From the NCBI GenBank assembly GCA_021018815.1, contig JAITYX010000007.1:9352501-9416500 (forward strand): a DNA stretch of 64,000 nt. Reading direction: 5' to 3'. The notes below the pieces were generated by a model, which saw only the letters and a program-made list of their open reading frames with translations, did not search any database and had not been told where the DNA came from. Origin of the DNA: Talinum fruticosum (lineage: Eukaryota > Streptophyta > Magnoliopsida > Caryophyllales > Talinaceae). The translations under genes were made by a program, and so were the position numbers. Shown here piece by piece: positions 49,001 to 61,378 of this stretch; position 1 is the first letter of the stretch; every line of letters starts with the position of its first letter.

Positions 49001-52000
49001 AGTTATATTTTCTTTGCTTTTAAGTTATACTGTTGGACTTTCAAGCCAGTGTCCAATGCACTTGTAATTGATTGTATCTTGTCATGCTTTTGGTAATGAT
49101 TGCAGTAATATTGAACATTCAATTTCACATTGAACCTTTTGTTATGTATACTATTGCTTATCTTCAAGTTTCATCATGTGCCTCTCCTAAAAATCCAGCT
49201 AAGATCTGAACAATTCTTCTTTACAACATACATGCTCTATTGATAAACCAAAGAAATGCCAGAAGTTACTTAATGCTGTGATTATAGTATGGCCGCCCGG
49301 CAATGTCCATATTTTGCCTTTTCTAACCCTTTTTCCGCCCCTTTGCTTGGCTGTTCCCAATCAAATTTGTGTTTAATGAACAAAAGAAAATGTATTCTAG
49401 ATAAGGAAGTTTTTGTGTTGAATATGAAATAGAGGCTACTGTGCCATTTCATGAGCATATTGTTTATGTAGAAAGAAGAAAAGGATGAGGAAGTGGAGGA
49501 TAATTTTTCAGATGGATGAAAATAGAGCAAGCCTTGCAGAATATGTACATTTAATTACTGTGAAGTTAAACATAATTCTCAAAAGCATTCTGATGAAAGG
49601 GGGTGACAGGTCTCAAATCCTTGTACCTGATATTTTCTAGTTGGAGTTTATGATGGTGCCGTGTGTATGTGTTAAAAAGGTTATTATATTGATATTAAAA
49701 ATGCCGTTTCTGAATTCATGTACGTGATGTCTGGTTATAGGATATGGTTTTGTGCGGCTGTGTCTGGATCACTAGTTTCTTCCAGCTATTGGTTGTTATT
49801 CTTTGAGCCACTCAGCATAGCCTTTGAAACTTTGCAGGTGATGTATCAATTGCAAGTTATCTGTATCTATATGTCATCCTATAGCTATAAGCCATAAGCA
49901 CAAGACTCTGGGTTTTAACTGAAAAGTGTTCTTCATTAAAAAAAATTTCAGGCTATTTTGGTACATGGATTTCAGTTACTGGACATATGGGTCCACCATT
50001 CTGCAGCAGAAAGTTCTGATTTCCGAAGATCAAAATTGTTTGACACATCATCAGCAGGTATCCTAGCTTCCTGTTAGTAAATTTCAGGCATGTGGGTTCT
50101 CCAAAGTCAGCTCTTTTACAAAGTTAAAAGCATGATAATTTCCTCAAGAAAAAGAATGTGTATGCTGTCAAGTGAAGTGAATCAAATCTCTCTTTTAGCT
50201 CACTGTATCCTTCCACATATAGATTGACATATTTTTACAAAAGATGGAAAGTATTCAGTAGCCCCCTCCCCCAATTGGTTATGCATTAGATATGTAGATG
50301 GAGCAACTCTTTAGTTTAAGTCTATTTTGTAGGCCTTTCATCTTATGTTCCTTTTCTCCTTGCTTTGAATAATTTTGTTTTCAGGTTCTTTGTGGGAATG
50401 GAAAAGCAATCTTGTTCGAAACATGGGCTTTTTCCTTGACATGATGACCCTATTAATGGCACTAGGTCATTATGTGCTCATCTGGTGGCTTCATGGCATG
50501 GCATTTCATCTGGTTGATGCAATCCTCTTCTTGAATATACGTGTATGTATTTTCTTGCTCTTTCGTAGAATGCAGAAATTATTATGTTTGAACTTGTCCC
50601 CCAAAAAAACAAAGCAACATATCAGCATATGATTTGTAATATCCTTTTTCCATACTATGGGCAGGCTTTGCTTAGTGCAATAGTGAAGCGAATCAAAGGA
50701 TTTGTTAAATTGAAGATAGCTTTAGGTGCTCTTCACGAGGCACTTCCTGATGCCACATCACAAGAGATACGATTATATGACGATGATTGTGCCATTTGTA
50801 GGGCAAGTGCCGCATACTCATCTTTTATACCATTCAGCCTATTTTCCAGACCGTTTAAGTCAACTAATCCTGCTGCTGTATCTTGCTCTTGTCTATTTGT
50901 TATCATAACTGCTTTTGGACCCCCTTTTTATCTAATGTTTAACAACTCTTTATGTTCTCTACTGAATTTCTGCAGGAACCAATGGGAAAAGCTAAAAGGC
51001 TACCTTGCAATCACCTTTTCCATCTTGCCTGCTTGAGATCTTGGTAAATCCTTTTGTCCTTTTCTTTTTTTTTTTTTTTTTGTTGGGGGCCGGGGGGAAT
51101 CAGTGAAATCCCTTTTGAATCTACTTATCACTCTGATATGCTGAAGTTTGCCGAAACAATGTCAGGTTGGATCAAGGTCTCAATGATATTTATTCATGCC
51201 CTACATGTCGGAAACCTCTTTTTGTTGGTAGATCTGAAACTGAGCCAAGCTCTCATAATAGAGCAGTTTCAAGTGATGAGCAGCTTGCCCATCAACTAAG
51301 TTCAGGACTTGATCAGCAAAATGCTGGCGGACATGGAGGGGTCGTGCCTAATCAAAACCAAACTTCTTTGGAAGCTAATAATTGGAGGTTAGACTGTTCA
51401 CTGCTTGTCTTACCTTTTTTTCTTTTTATATATGCAGGCATGACATTTTTTCCTTTTTTTACGTGATGTTTTCTTTTTGCTTAGATGCACTAAGTTGTTT
51501 TCTTCCTCTTTTCTTTTCCTAGTAGATTGTCTCATCTATAACTATCCTTTTCTAAAATTAGGAAAAAGAAAGTTAAACTGTCGTAGCAACCAAAGGATTT
51601 GGATGCAAAGAAGACATCCTGCAAAGATTACATTTTATTAAAAAGAATCCACAAAATCAACTACATCAAATGTGATCCATGTCCCATAAGTATGGTCCTT
51701 TTCTTCTTATGCTCTGCGCTTTGTAGATGTGTTTCTAGGCCATCAAATACACTTCTGTTTCTCTTCTTCCAAATAATCCAAAGGATAGAGTGAGAAGTGA
51801 TGCTAATGACCTTTCGCTTTAATTTTTATTCCTTTAAGTCCATCCCAAGCCATCAGGTGTGGTGGAACATTTTTCTCGAGAACCAAAGGAATGCCCAAGA
51901 TACTCCAAGCTAACTCTAGAAAAGCTCTGCCTAGCAGGCAATGACAACTCCTTCCAATGAGTAGGTCCCACATTCGTGGGTCTAGGGAAATTTAGAGATA

Positions 52001-52864
52001 GCAGTAATCTTACCCCTCCAAGCATCTATACAAGCAAAGACATCACTTCTAAGAGACCCACGTAAAAAAATTTAGAAAACACTTTGCCAGGTTGAAATCT
52101 TTTGAAACACATTTGTTCTAGTAGGCAATGAAGGTTTGATAAATGGATGCCGAATTCCCTTAAGGGAACTAGTTGTAACTGGTAGACACCTTGAATTGTT
52201 TCCTTTTATAATTTTGTCCACCTCTCGGTGTAGTAGAGGGGCAGGCATTGACAGAAACTGGTTGCAGCCCTGGCAAAGTCAGGGTCTTGATGGAGCTGGC
52301 CCATCTACTGGCATTAGATCTGTTGGATTGGGAAGGGTCCAGATGATGATGAGGCATCTTGCTTCTGTGGGTGAAACCTATGCCCAGTCTGCCCTTGAAG
52401 ATACTTCATGGAGTCTCTGGCCGGCAAATTCCTCCCAGGCTACCACATCTGGTACTGCACTTCCACCTGGTGCACAAAGATACCCTGCAACTGTTGCTGC
52501 CACCGCCACGCATAGAAGAGCTCTCTCCCATCCTGTGACTAACAACATTGCAAACTTGCTTTCCATGGCAGAGACTGTCAGGGAGGTGCTCCCTCACATC
52601 CCTGATGAACTAATTTTCCAGGTATAAATTCAACTAATGCACAAGATGTCAACATTCTAGACATCCATGTTGTGGGGAGCAAATTCTTTAATTTTTTTTC
52701 CTTTTAAAAAGATAACTAGAAGGCCTTTGTTCTGTGTTGTAATTGTCATATTTTACACCCTGCCGGCTATCTTCTTTTACTCAAACTCAGTCATTCTTGA
52801 TCTTCAGGACTTGCAGCGAACAAACTCTGTCGCCGTAACCGTCAATAATCTTCTCCAGATGTGA
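46006..52864 (+). CDS. RIN2/RIN3-like RING-CUE E3 ubiquitin ligase (AMFR/gp78 type)
   Basis: Membrane-anchored ubiquitin ligase; Arabidopsis RIN2/RIN3 bind the immune receptors RPM1 and RPS2 and promote the hypersensitive response. Coding exons: 46006-46245, 47560-47637, 48486-48572, 48653-48774, 49741-49837, 49952-50057, 50385-50542, 50665-50802, 50976-51043, 51166-51387, 52255-52621, 52808-52864. All phases match; the product is 579 aa with no frame break. The N-terminal half has several membrane helices (such as LAISTVCTVASLIGL and LLLVLVVDFLW). A RING-H2 domain follows: CAIC, then CNHLFHLACLRSW and SCPTCRKPLF. After a linker with VGLGRVQMMMRHLASVGE comes a C-terminal CUE domain (NLLSMAETVREVLPHIPDEL to VTVNNLLQM) for ubiquitin binding. 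Intron 8 uses a GC donor. Introns 1 and 10 contain LINE fragments. Confidence 0.95.
47157..47400 (+). mobile_element. 5'-truncated LINE (L1-type) insertion with target duplication
   Basis: The strand reads RNRWIFEDKALSFQDFKLYF then WSFVLNGDRNLNYLDF, the C-terminal end of plant L1 ORF2 (zf-RVT region). It runs into a short A tail (47394-47400). Flanks agccttgatgtg (47145-47156) and agcctagatgtg (47401-47412) form a 12-bp target-site duplication with one mismatch. So this is a very short, complete retrotransposition event in intron 1 of the RIN2-like gene, sense to it. Confidence 0.8.
50803..50975 (+). other. GC-AG intron 8 of the RIN2-like gene
   Basis: The exon ends at tgtagg (CAICR) and the intron begins gcaagt, then ends ctgcag before GAACCAATGGG (EPMGKAKRL). 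The codon phase and RING sequence allow no GT donor nearby, while gcaagt is the standard form of the minor U2-type GC donor. It interrupts the RING domain directly after its first CxxC pair. Confidence 0.85.
51640..51840 (-). mobile_element. LINE ORF2 fragment, antisense in RIN2-like intron 10
   Basis: The minus strand reads HSILWIIWKKRNRSVFDGLE, the W.IW..RNR.VF.G signature near the C-terminus of plant LINE ORF2 proteins. Adjacent sequence up to about 52100 may belong to the same copy. No tail or target duplication was fixed. Confidence 0.55.
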
Positions 52865-55073
52865 AAGTGGATTTGTTGTCCAAATTGCAATAAGCTTCCC
52901 AGGTCCACATATGTATGACAAGGGGAAGATGCACAACTAGCAGCTAATTCATGCATCCGAGTGACCCCGAAAGACTCGCGGAGTAAGTTGGGTTGGTTTT
53001 ACTGGACACTTGTATATAGGGAGCTGTACTAATCACATTTCAGTTAGGAAACATCGGAGAGTGAGTGAGAGAGAGACAGGTTAGAGTCCTAAAAGAACAG
53101 AGAGGGAATTGTATGCCCCCTATTTGTTCTCAAATGAAATCGTCCTCGTTTTTAGGCACAAACCAATATGGAATTTGGTTTTTGCTATTCTGCTAGAGAA
53201 AACTCCATATTGTCACTGCAACAACGGCAGTTTTTGTAATGTGTATGACTGTATAGTACCTTTTATAGTTGTACATGCAGATTGCTCCTCAAGCTATCCT
53301 TATGAAGCTACCCATTTCTTCCTCCACTTTGCAAACTCCATATTTACTGGAATAACATGTTTTATTCATTTGTTTACTTCATATGAGGTGCAAATGACAC
53401 TTAATCGAATACGACATGTCATAGAGGACTATTCTAATGCTTTATCGATAGGAGAATCGAACTTCAGACCTTGCATTCGGAAGTCTTTAGTACTAACTTT
53501 CAAGTCAAAATCTTTTCGACTATGTAATTATGACTTTTACTTTAAACAAAGTGAATTAAAATTGGAGCTTAAGCTTGGTTGAGGCAGGGAGGCGTAGAAC
53601 ACGGGAACAGATCTAACGGAATCGGAACACTAGTTATATATGAGTGACTAGAAAACACAAACATACAAACAAGGAATAAGTATTTTACTTTGCAACCCCC
53701 AAAAACTTTTGAAGCCATTTTTGTTGTTTTTTAATTTTGATCTCCTTGTGCTTCGTGGGCTTCGTGTAAAAGTAAGTTTGTCACTCTGTGTAATTTTTAA
53801 ACAGAGAAGGTCAAATCCCAAGATTTAGAAGAGTTTAATGCACATAACCAAGTCCATATGACGAGTTTTACATTGCCTCTTGAAGAATGGAAATGCACGC
53901 TAAAAGCATGGCATCCGTGTAAGCATGTACGAGAAAATAACGGAATGAGAGAGAGAGAGAGAGAATGCAAATAGTATAGATTATTAGAATGATTTTAACT
54001 AAGAATAAATAATCCAAAAGGTTTATTAGAGAAATTTCCATCGACTCTTTATCGACATGTTATGTTTATGTTGAGTAGGTACATATATATCTTCAAGCAA
54101 AACTTCCATCATAAGCACAACTATTATACCTTCGACCTCATTGTCCAACATTTTCCCTTTCTTCTGTTTTATTGACTGATAACTTAGGTAAAAATAGAAC
54201 TATTGAGAAAAAGGATTGCATAACTTTGCTTTTACATAATTCATAAAAAAGAAGACTAATCATTACGCTTATATTAGTATTTCGTCATGAATGATCAAAT
54301 TCGAATATTTGAATTGTACTTATATAACATTACGTAACTTAAGTCATAATTATGAGAAAAATATTCATATACATGATTATCACCCAAATCCTAACAAAAA
54401 GAGATTAGCATCACATCCCCCCCAAGGAAAAACAATTTTACTTTATAGTTTTGTGACAAGTCCAACAACGACATCAAAGAGCGAAGAAAGTTGCATATGC
54501 TCCTGTGTCGATCTCGGTCCTTGAAGTTAGCAATATTGATTACTCTTAATTAACATACTCCAGTTTATACCAAAATATTGTCATGAATACCTTTTTATGT
54601 CAATTTTTTAACGTTTGAGTTACCTTTCTGCTCATCCGAGGTGGTCTACGACATTACAAACGATCAAAACTTGGAAACTTTGTTCACTTTTAGGCAGTCA
54701 AGGTGGCCTTTTGGTGGGCATACTTTCTGGAATTTGCACCTCCATCTTATCAGTTTGAGACATTATGAGTTATAATAATATTCATAAGCTATATTTATTT
54801 AATTTATAAGCTTTTTGATCCTTTGATCAGATTAATAAATAAAGAAACAAAGAAAAAGAGAAGGCATTCTGATCTTATGTGTGTATATATATTTGCATCT
54901 ACGAGCATTTGGCTCTCTCTTGGCTAACTGTACCTTCTCCTCACCCATACAGCCAATAAACTTACAATTACAGACATCCAATATTTCAGAGTTCTGAACT
55001 AAATCTTCCCTGAGCTGAACTTGATCATTCTGTGTACGTCAAAGTAGATACTCATCCCGATTCACGAAAGCTC
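52865..55073 (+). other. RIN2-like 3' UTR and intergenic region before the RGF gene
   Basis: The first several hundred bases are the probable 3' UTR; a plus-strand frame at 53109-53582 lies there but has no known domain. A (ga) run occurs at 53948-53963. At 53456-53490 the complement reads aggtctgaagttcgattctc, resembling a polymerase III B box. Near 54880 a tatatatattt could serve as TATA for the downstream peptide gene. Confidence 0.35.
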
Positions 55074-55876
55074 ATGGCTAGGTATCTTCTTGCTACCATC
55101 TTCTTGCTGTGTCTGCTCACCAACTCATGCAGTGCTCGACATTATCGGAGGAATGCTGAAGTATCCACTAATCATTCATATAAGGTTTGTAATCGAAGAC
55201 CTACTTAACACCCCCTCAACTGATGTATATTTAACAAAGTAAGTTTTTATGATTGTTTAACATGTTCCGTCGCTCTTAGTGATGAATTTTAGTGACCCAC
55301 GAAATAGCTACAAAGAGATTTTGTTGCGCTAATGTCGATTTTTTGTCACTAATTGATAATATTTCATCACTATTTCTGTTGCTATTTGTTGCGCTAATTC
55401 CTAAGTTTTTACAACATGTTCTATATATGTATTTATTTAGTTGATACATATGAAAATCACATAACTTTTTATTTATTTTATTTATTTTTGCATATAGAGT
55501 GACTCTTCTGTGTTCTAAGTAAGCATGCTTATGTTACATTGCTTGAATGTATATGTAATAATGAAGATGGTATTATCCAAATTTGCAGGGAATTGAGAAA
55601 TTATGGGGGAAAGTAATGAGTGTTGATGATCAAGGAGGAGGAGGAGTTGTTGATCATGATCAAAGGCCAAGACGAATGCTAAGAAGAAGCAGAAGAAGAA
55701 CAAGCAAAGCAATTAAGCACAAAGGACATTCAGAAATGACAGTAATTAACTCAGCAGTTGAAAAGAAGTCAGTAATTTCATGGCATGTACCTCCTAAACA
55801 CCATAATGATGACAACCTCCCTGGGATTTACTCAGATTACCCCAAACCCCGATCTCGTCCTCCCTCTCACAACTGA
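55074..55876 (+). CDS. GOLVEN/RGF/CLEL peptide hormone precursor
   Basis: Two exons, 55074-55184 and 55589-55876, joined in phase 0, encode a 132-aa prepropeptide. The N-terminus (MARYLLATIFLLCLLTNSCS) is a clear signal peptide followed by a variable, basic region (RRMLRRSRRRTSK). The last 13 residues, DYPKPRSRPPSHN, match the CLEL/GOLVEN/root meristem growth factor consensus: Asp-Tyr for tyrosine sulfation, the PP pair for proline hydroxylation, and terminal His-Asn just before the stop. Members are secreted, processed and perceived by RGF-receptor LRR kinases, controlling root meristem activity, gravitropism or hypocotyl growth. Which Arabidopsis orthologue it matches cannot be settled by eye. 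The intron is AT-rich and canonical GT-AG. Confidence 0.88.
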
Positions 55877-56906
55877 GCTTAATCCTCCCCTTCCCCCCCA
55901 ATTTTTTTGTTAAATAGAACCCTAGTAATTAACGTACATTTACAGTTTTGTATTTTGTTAGCGTAGATGATAATTATGTATAATGCACGGGAGCTTAACT
56001 TAATGAGCTCCAAATGAGTTGTCCGGATTCAGAAAGGTAGCTAGAAAATCATAAAGTTGTAAGTGGAATTTGTTTTTTTCGTATACCCCAATACAATAGC
56101 TTTCCTTTCCATTCCAAATAAATTTTTGAGTGTATTTTGGATTTAAAAGCGGTGGAATGTTTTTTTTATTAGAATGGCAAAAACTTTTGAACTCAAATTA
56201 GTTACTTTTCAAGCATAGAGGCTTGTATAGAGCGATCTTAGAATCTTTCTCATGGGTTCATTTATTCTTGCAAAAATTTGGCCTTAAATGTGACATTTTT
56301 TATTGTGTTTATAACGACTTAAGAAGTAAAAAATTGACGAGGTTGAAACCACTCAATGAACAGTCTTTGAAAGTGAATCATGAGATGTCACAAAAATTAA
56401 AGCAGTTATTAATTATTATATTAATCTTGTTAGTATACTAACTTTTTTTCCTTAAAATAACACATATTTACAAAAACATTGAATTTGGATCATATTTATG
56501 TTTTGCTCTCAACCTTCTAAATTTCTAGGGCATTGACTCATTCAATTAAATGATATGCTAATATTATGTTAAAAATACACAATATATGTGACAAATTAAT
56601 TAGTCTACACCATTTAACCATAATAATGTTAATTTCTAACTTTATGATCATTTCCCTTCAGCATAACTTCTGGAAACCAATTTCTTACAGTTTAAATTGC
56701 ATACCAATCAATAAACCTCTTAGATGAGTACAAGATTGAAGAAGTCTCTATTAGTAGTGGGGTGGTAGTTCTTGAGCTGTTACTCAAACTACATGAAGAA
56801 GAGAAGCAATCCTATTTTTGGCCTCTATTGAATTGAAAGGTCACCAAATTTATTTATTTACTTTTTTCAAAATGCCGAGGGCATACGGCTACAAAGGTCC
56901 CAAGAA
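55877..56906 (+). other. RGF gene 3' UTR and upstream region of 5-FCL
   Basis: Non-coding AT-rich DNA. A plus-strand frame at 56223-56441 shows no protein-family features. The last 100 bases form the presumed 5' UTR or promoter of the 5-FCL gene; no clear TATA box. Confidence 0.35.
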
Positions 56907-59817
56907 ATGAAATTGAAGGAAGTGAAGAAACTTATGAGCTTGACACTCCCCCTCTGGCGAACATTAGCTCCGCCTCCGCTCTCCGCCACTCCCCTCCTGG
57001 CCAACCACTGCCGCCCTCTTCCTTGCTCCTTCAGAATGAGCTCCACCAACCCCACCAATCACACCCGAGACACCAAGGCTGATGCTAATGTGGGTATAAT
57101 TGATTTGGAGCCCATATTCAAGCAGAAGAAGATCATCCGATCCAAAGTGCGCAAATCCCTCAAAGAAATGGACCCTTCTACCCGCTCTCTAGAAGGTAAT
57201 CGCCAACCCATTTTCTCGCGAAAAATTCCGTTCTTTGATTGTGTTTGTGAAGTGGGTTTTAGCAAAAATTGATGTTTTTGTTCTTATATTTGTTGGGGTT
57301 ATACAATTTGAAGTCTAGAAATTTGGGGAGAAATTAGGAACTGGTGTTTTTGAATCAAGTGTTTATTTTGAATAATAATTGTTTGGTGATGAAGTTCTGG
57401 ATTATTTGTTAGGGATCGTGAATTGAGCTATATGTAGCATTATCAAATTGGTTGATGTATTCAGTGGAATTGGAAATTAAAATGCTGTAGAATAGAAATG
57501 TGGTAGAAAATAAAAATAATAATTACCAGATCAATCATATCTTCAAATGTGAATTTGGTTCATTCTGGATTGTGTACTTCATCAGTTGTTCATAAGTAAT
57601 AGAGATATCTCGCTAAAGTTTTTAGGGCCTTTCATAATGCCAAAAGATTGGAGAAATCCCCTCCCCCCAAAAAAAAAAACCCAAAAAGAAAGGTCTCTTT
57701 TTGGAGGACTTTTAAGAGTGACCTTCTGATTTCACAAATCAGTTTATTGATGTTAAGGCAGTTAAGAGGGCGTGACATCAAATATATAACGAAGAGGGTG
57801 ACTTGCAATTGATAATCAAGTTTGATTGGGAAAGGAAATAGGTAACCACAAATTAAGCAATGGCCGTGAAATAAGCACCTATAAGATCAAGTTCTTCTAC
57901 AGCCAGCGCATTTAAAATAAATTGTTCTTTGTCAATTCTTTTGTTTGGATGAAGAAGTTTTGACTCAGTGTGCTGTAAATAAAATAAAATTTAGCTCTTG
58001 TTAATTGTTATGCTTCGTGTCAACTAATGAAATATGAGATACTCTATGTCTTTGTGTCAATTGGCTACTGTGATCACTAGACAACATATTTTGCTGGGAT
58101 GGGGAAAATAGTTTATTAGAACTTCCTGTTATTGTTTTGTGTATCTTGGCTTAATGCTAAGTATACACATTTACGTGCTTGCTCTTTGTGCTAGGCTTCA
58201 CGCAGTGAGACTCAGCCCTTCCACATTTCTAGCAGCTTGCATGTAGTAAATTATCAGTAGCTTTTCAGGTTAATCGTACTTATCAGTAGCTTTTCAGGTT
58301 AATCGTACTATCTGTTGGAAAAAATGCATTTTTATTTCTGGTTATCACTGACTGGAAATCAATTCAAGGAGTAATTTTGCAATATGTTAATTGTTGACGA
58401 ATCGATACAACTTCTGCTTCCTTATTTGAAGTCGTAGAACTTAATGTCGATTTTTGCCAATTGTTAAGTTTCAGTTCCTTGTGATGCCCCAACCAACTTA
58501 ACAATTTTAACTTGTTTGCTGGTTTAGATGAAGCCATCCAGCATACTGTTTTGGAAGCTCCCTGGTTTAAATCCAGCAAAAGATTATGTGCATACATAAG
58601 TTGCCGAGCCTTACGAGAAGTTGACACTTTAAAAGTGTTGGCCGAGATTCTAGAAACTTCTGCTAAAGGTTGGACTTCTTTGCATGCTCAAGCCTTCGAG
58701 ATCTGTGCAATTATTGTGGAATACCTGTGTGTTATCTTATGCCAGCAGATAAAACTACTCCTGCGAGATCTGTGATGCATTGTTTCTAAAGAAACTCACC
58801 AACAATTAATCCCATAAATGCTGGTTGAACCATTGGCTGTCTATTTTTACAAAGCTTCTTCCAAGTGAGGAAAAGCTGAAATTGTGGTGTATCATCATCT
58901 GTCCCAAGTTGAAAAAATGGACTTTATTGTGTAGTCGGCAGCTAAATACATTACTGAAGCATTGCTTGAGCCTTCTTTATTTTGTAGCCCTAAGCTTCTT
59001 ATTTCTTTTTTGGCTTCCAGATGATCAGAGCTTAAACAGAAAAAAGCTTTATGTGCCACGTGTGGAGGACAAGAACAGTCACATGCGAATGCTTCATATC
59101 TCTGGCTTGGACGATCTGCTTGCGAATTCAATGGACATCTTGGAGCCTGCTCCTGTGGATAGTGAAGGAAATCAACGTGAAGATGGTAAAGCATCATAAT
59201 CCCTTGTTTGCTTGAAATATCATCTTCCTGCAAATATACTGGTGTGTGCTTGTGGTATATGTTTTTGGATAACTTTTCACGCCTACTAGATTCCACTTTG
59301 TAATGATCCTGGCTCACTAGATAAAGCTGGTCCTACATCCTACTTTCTTCACGCAAATTTTTAATTACTTTGCATTTCCATTACCGGGAATTAAAGGGGG
59401 AAGAACAGCTTTGGTGGATTTTGTTTTTCACACAGTTTCTCTGTTTTTCAAGGGTTAAGGCGCATAAACTTGTTTGAAACTTGTGTAGCACATATCGGAA
59501 GCACAACAAAACCCCCCTTGTTGGGGTTTCACAGAATTTGTAGCTTTTTCATCCTTTATGATAAGTGCCTATATTTTTTCTTCTGCTGATGAGTGGTGAG
59601 GAAATTGACTGCCCAGCTAGAACAAAACTGTGATTGCATGGATAAGATAACTGATGTTTTTCCTTTGGAAAAGGCTATCACCTAGTGCAAAATCTAACTC
59701 AGAGCTAAGCAAGCTTGCTTTAGCTTATTTCTTCTTTAGTTTTTTGGGGCATGTATACATTTATTAACATACACTAGTAGATCCTCCAGGTCAAGTAATA
59801 GATGTTATAAGGGTTTG

Positions 59818-59852
<35 letters not shown>

Positions 59853-61378
59853 TATCTTGTGGAATAAGCAAAGAAGTAACTTTTTATTGTGATATAATTT
59901 CACATCTCTTCCTTTCTAATTCTATGAATGTGAATTCAGTCAGTGCAATAATGCTTATTTAGTCCTACTTAATTATTGTGTCTTATTGCAGTTATGCTAG
60001 CAAATGAACCAGTGGACCTCTTTTTGTTGCCTGGTAATTGTTTTTCACTCTTTTTTCCAATTGTTTGTGCTATTATAACTTGTTCTCTGTTTCCTTGGTT
60101 TGCTTTTAGTACTTTATTTTTCTTTTATTTGGGGGAGAGGCTAGTGTTGAAGGACGTCTTACAAATTTCTTTCTCGCTAATCTAGTACATATCTGGAGTT
60201 CTTGGAATTTGGAAATGCTTGATCGATTCATTAATTCCCTTTCTACCAGGACTTGCATTTGACAAATCTGGACGACGGTTAGGCCGTGGTGGAGGGTAAC
60301 ATTTTATATCTCTAGCAAGTTTCAGCACTGTTTACCGCTTTACGGCATCGTTTCTTTATTATTATTGCTTAATGTCCTACACCCTTACCATATAGACACT
60401 GCCATTACTAATTGTCCCTCAATTTTTTCTGGAGTCCATAGTACCCTTTGTATTCCTAGTCAGAATATATGAAGGTCCACCTGAGTACAAGTGGATCTAA
60501 TTTTGCTCTATACTTCCCTTCCCAACTCAACTATCGGTAGGTGGGCATGCTTTCCACATGGATACATTCATGCCTGCCTGTATGGACAACTGTGGGGGGC
60601 GGCTAGAAGACGATGCCTGTAAGTATGTCACTGACTCACAGTGTGCACCATCTGCTAGTTTTTAGCATTTATCCCAAAGGAATTTCACTTCCTAGGGGTT
60701 TTTGTGACATTAAAAATGTATGAACTCCCAGGTTGCTATCTGGGCATCTGAGAGTTGGACGTACCATGTTATTTACAAGGTTGCGAGTTATCTGCGCCAC
60801 TGTTACTGTTTTAGGAATAGTAGTTCTTTTTGAGATGAGCATGACTTGCAATAGTAATAGCCAAATTCGTTCTTTGTCAATGATTGAGAGATGTTTCATT
60901 TTGTTAATGCTCCTGCTCCCTTATTGTTTCTGAATTCTGATCCTGTATCTGGAAAATATCTTCAGTTATTATGACACTTTGCTGAGGAAGTACTGCCAAC
61001 TTGCTGACGAGCGCAACTGGAACCGACCACTGTTTGGTATGCTCTCCCCCCTCCCCCAAAAAAAAAAAAAAGAAAAAAGAAAAAAGAACAACTCAGATTC
61101 ATGGAAATTCTGATGAAATCTTACCAGATATCTACTTTACTGGTGTGTAGTTGCTTTGACATATTCTGTACAAATTCTGGATGACGGAGTAATTCCCATA
61201 ACTCCAAATGATGTTTATATAGATGCTCTAGTATCTCCAGCTGGGGTTATTCCCATTAGCTCCACTGCAATCCACAGGTATCACCACCTACTATTTCACA
61301 GTATCTCCAGGCTTCTTTTACACCAGATTTTTATAAATTAGTTCATTTCAATACCACAGGATGGAGCGTGGCTTGTGA
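56907..61378 (+). CDS. 5FCL: 5-formyltetrahydrofolate cyclo-ligase, mitochondrial
   Basis: This enzyme (EC 6.3.3.2, methenyl-THF synthetase) uses ATP to convert 5-formyl-THF to 5,10-methenyl-THF, recycling the inhibitory by-product of serine hydroxymethyltransferase in photorespiring mitochondria. Exons: 56907-57195, 58528-58668, 59021-59185, 59992-60033, 60250-60295, 60966-61036, 61151-61277, 61360-61378, all GT-AG and in phase, giving 299 aa. A second ATG at 56934 (MSLTLPLWRTLAPPPL) gives a better transit-peptide start and 290 aa; a third at 57039 (MSSTNPTN) would be cytosolic. Family blocks: KSLKEMDPSTRS, TVLEAPWFKSSKRLCAYISC, KKLYVPRVEDKNSHMRMLHI, DLFLLPG, GRRLGRGGGYYD, and ITPNDVYIDALVSP. 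The reading frame is intact. Confidence 0.93.
59821..59848. repeat. (AT)14 microsatellite in a 5-FCL intron
   Basis: Uninterrupted dinucleotide at repeat within the intron between exons 3 and 4 of the 5-FCL gene. Confidence 0.95.

Noticed and set aside
49282..49530. 82-aa minus-strand ORF in RIN2-like intron 4
   Set aside because: Lies wholly within an intron and has no recognisable protein signature.
53456..53490. Possible SINE B box (gttcgattctc on the minus strand)
   Set aside because: No matching A box at the right distance, no tail and no target duplication.
53109..53582. 157-aa plus-strand ORF after the RIN2-like stop
   Set aside because: Falls in the probable 3' UTR; hydrophobic and Cys-rich by chance, with no domain or splice support.
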